Of a DNA stretch of 5,628 nt, positions 5,586-5,628 are shown piece after piece. This DNA is from JAICND01 sp035281425. Lineage in GTDB: Bacteria; Actinomycetota; Acidimicrobiia; Spongiisociales; ZC4RG35. A model generated the notes under the pieces. The model saw only the letters and a program-made list of their open reading frames with translations. It ran no database searches and was not told the origin of the DNA. Location: contig DATEDX010000094.1 of NCBI GenBank assembly GCA_035281425.1, positions 1-5,628 of the forward strand. The letters run 5' to 3'. Position numbers and translations under genes: made by a program. Positions within the stretch are counted from its first letter, which is position 1. Each line of letters starts with the position of its first letter.

Positions 5586-5628
5586 GTGTTCGAACGTTTC
5601 ACCGACCGAGCCCGGCGGGTGGTGGTAT
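5586..5628 (+). CDS. clpC: ATP-dependent Clp protease ATPase subunit ClpC, N-terminal start (partial)
   Basis: A GTG 21 bp after the leuB stop opens a frame that runs off the window after 14 codons: MFERFTDRARRVVV. This is the near-invariant N-terminus of ClpC, the start of the Clp-N repeat domain (family MFERFTDRARRVVVLAQEEAR). ClpC is a hexameric AAA+ unfoldase that feeds substrates to the ClpP protease in the cytosol. The ATPase modules lie beyond the window, so completeness is unknown. The match is short but highly distinctive. A functional link to the leucine genes is not implied. Confidence 0.85.
   Translation, partial: MFERFTDRARRVVV

Overview
The window is GC-rich, bacterial and coding almost throughout on the + strand. 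The style points to a high-GC actinobacterium: the LeuB is of the actinobacterial type, clpC begins with the usual actinobacterial N-terminus, and two genes have a TAnnnT -10 element placed just before the start codon, as in leaderless transcripts. The class cannot be fixed from this window; Acidimicrobiia-like is a guess.

Layout: 1-90 is the 3' end of ilvC (ketol-acid reductoisomerase). 91-228 is a structured spacer with a possible short leader ORF, overlapping hairpin arms and a 7-bp tandem repeat. 229-1731 is leuA (2-isopropylmalate synthase). 1732-1883 is a spacer with small hairpins. 1884-3197 and 3194-4474 are two tandem, translationally overlapping CNNM/CorC-type membrane proteins (DUF21 + CBS pair + CorC_HlyC domain). 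4509-5564 is leuB (3-isopropylmalate dehydrogenase). From 5586 the first 14 codons of clpC run off the end.

The ilvC-leuA-leuB backbone is a branched-chain amino acid locus: ilvC serves valine, isoleucine and leucine, while leuA and leuB perform the first and third steps of the leucine branch. leuC and leuD (isopropylmalate isomerase) are not here. The CNNM pair between leuA and leuB has no evident metabolic link to leucine; it probably handles Mg2+ or another divalent cation and sits here by gene order.

The most notable points are: (i) the first CNNM gene has no ATG, GTG or TTG where its N-terminus must begin, but has an ATT with a well-placed Shine-Dalgarno; (ii) the ilvC-leuA spacer could encode a Val/Leu-containing leader peptide followed by two interlocking hairpins, which would fit attenuation; (iii) leuB and clpC look leaderless or nearly so. 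I see no mobile element, CRISPR array, tRNA or rRNA, and no clear evidence of a novel multi-gene system; this is mostly a housekeeping region.
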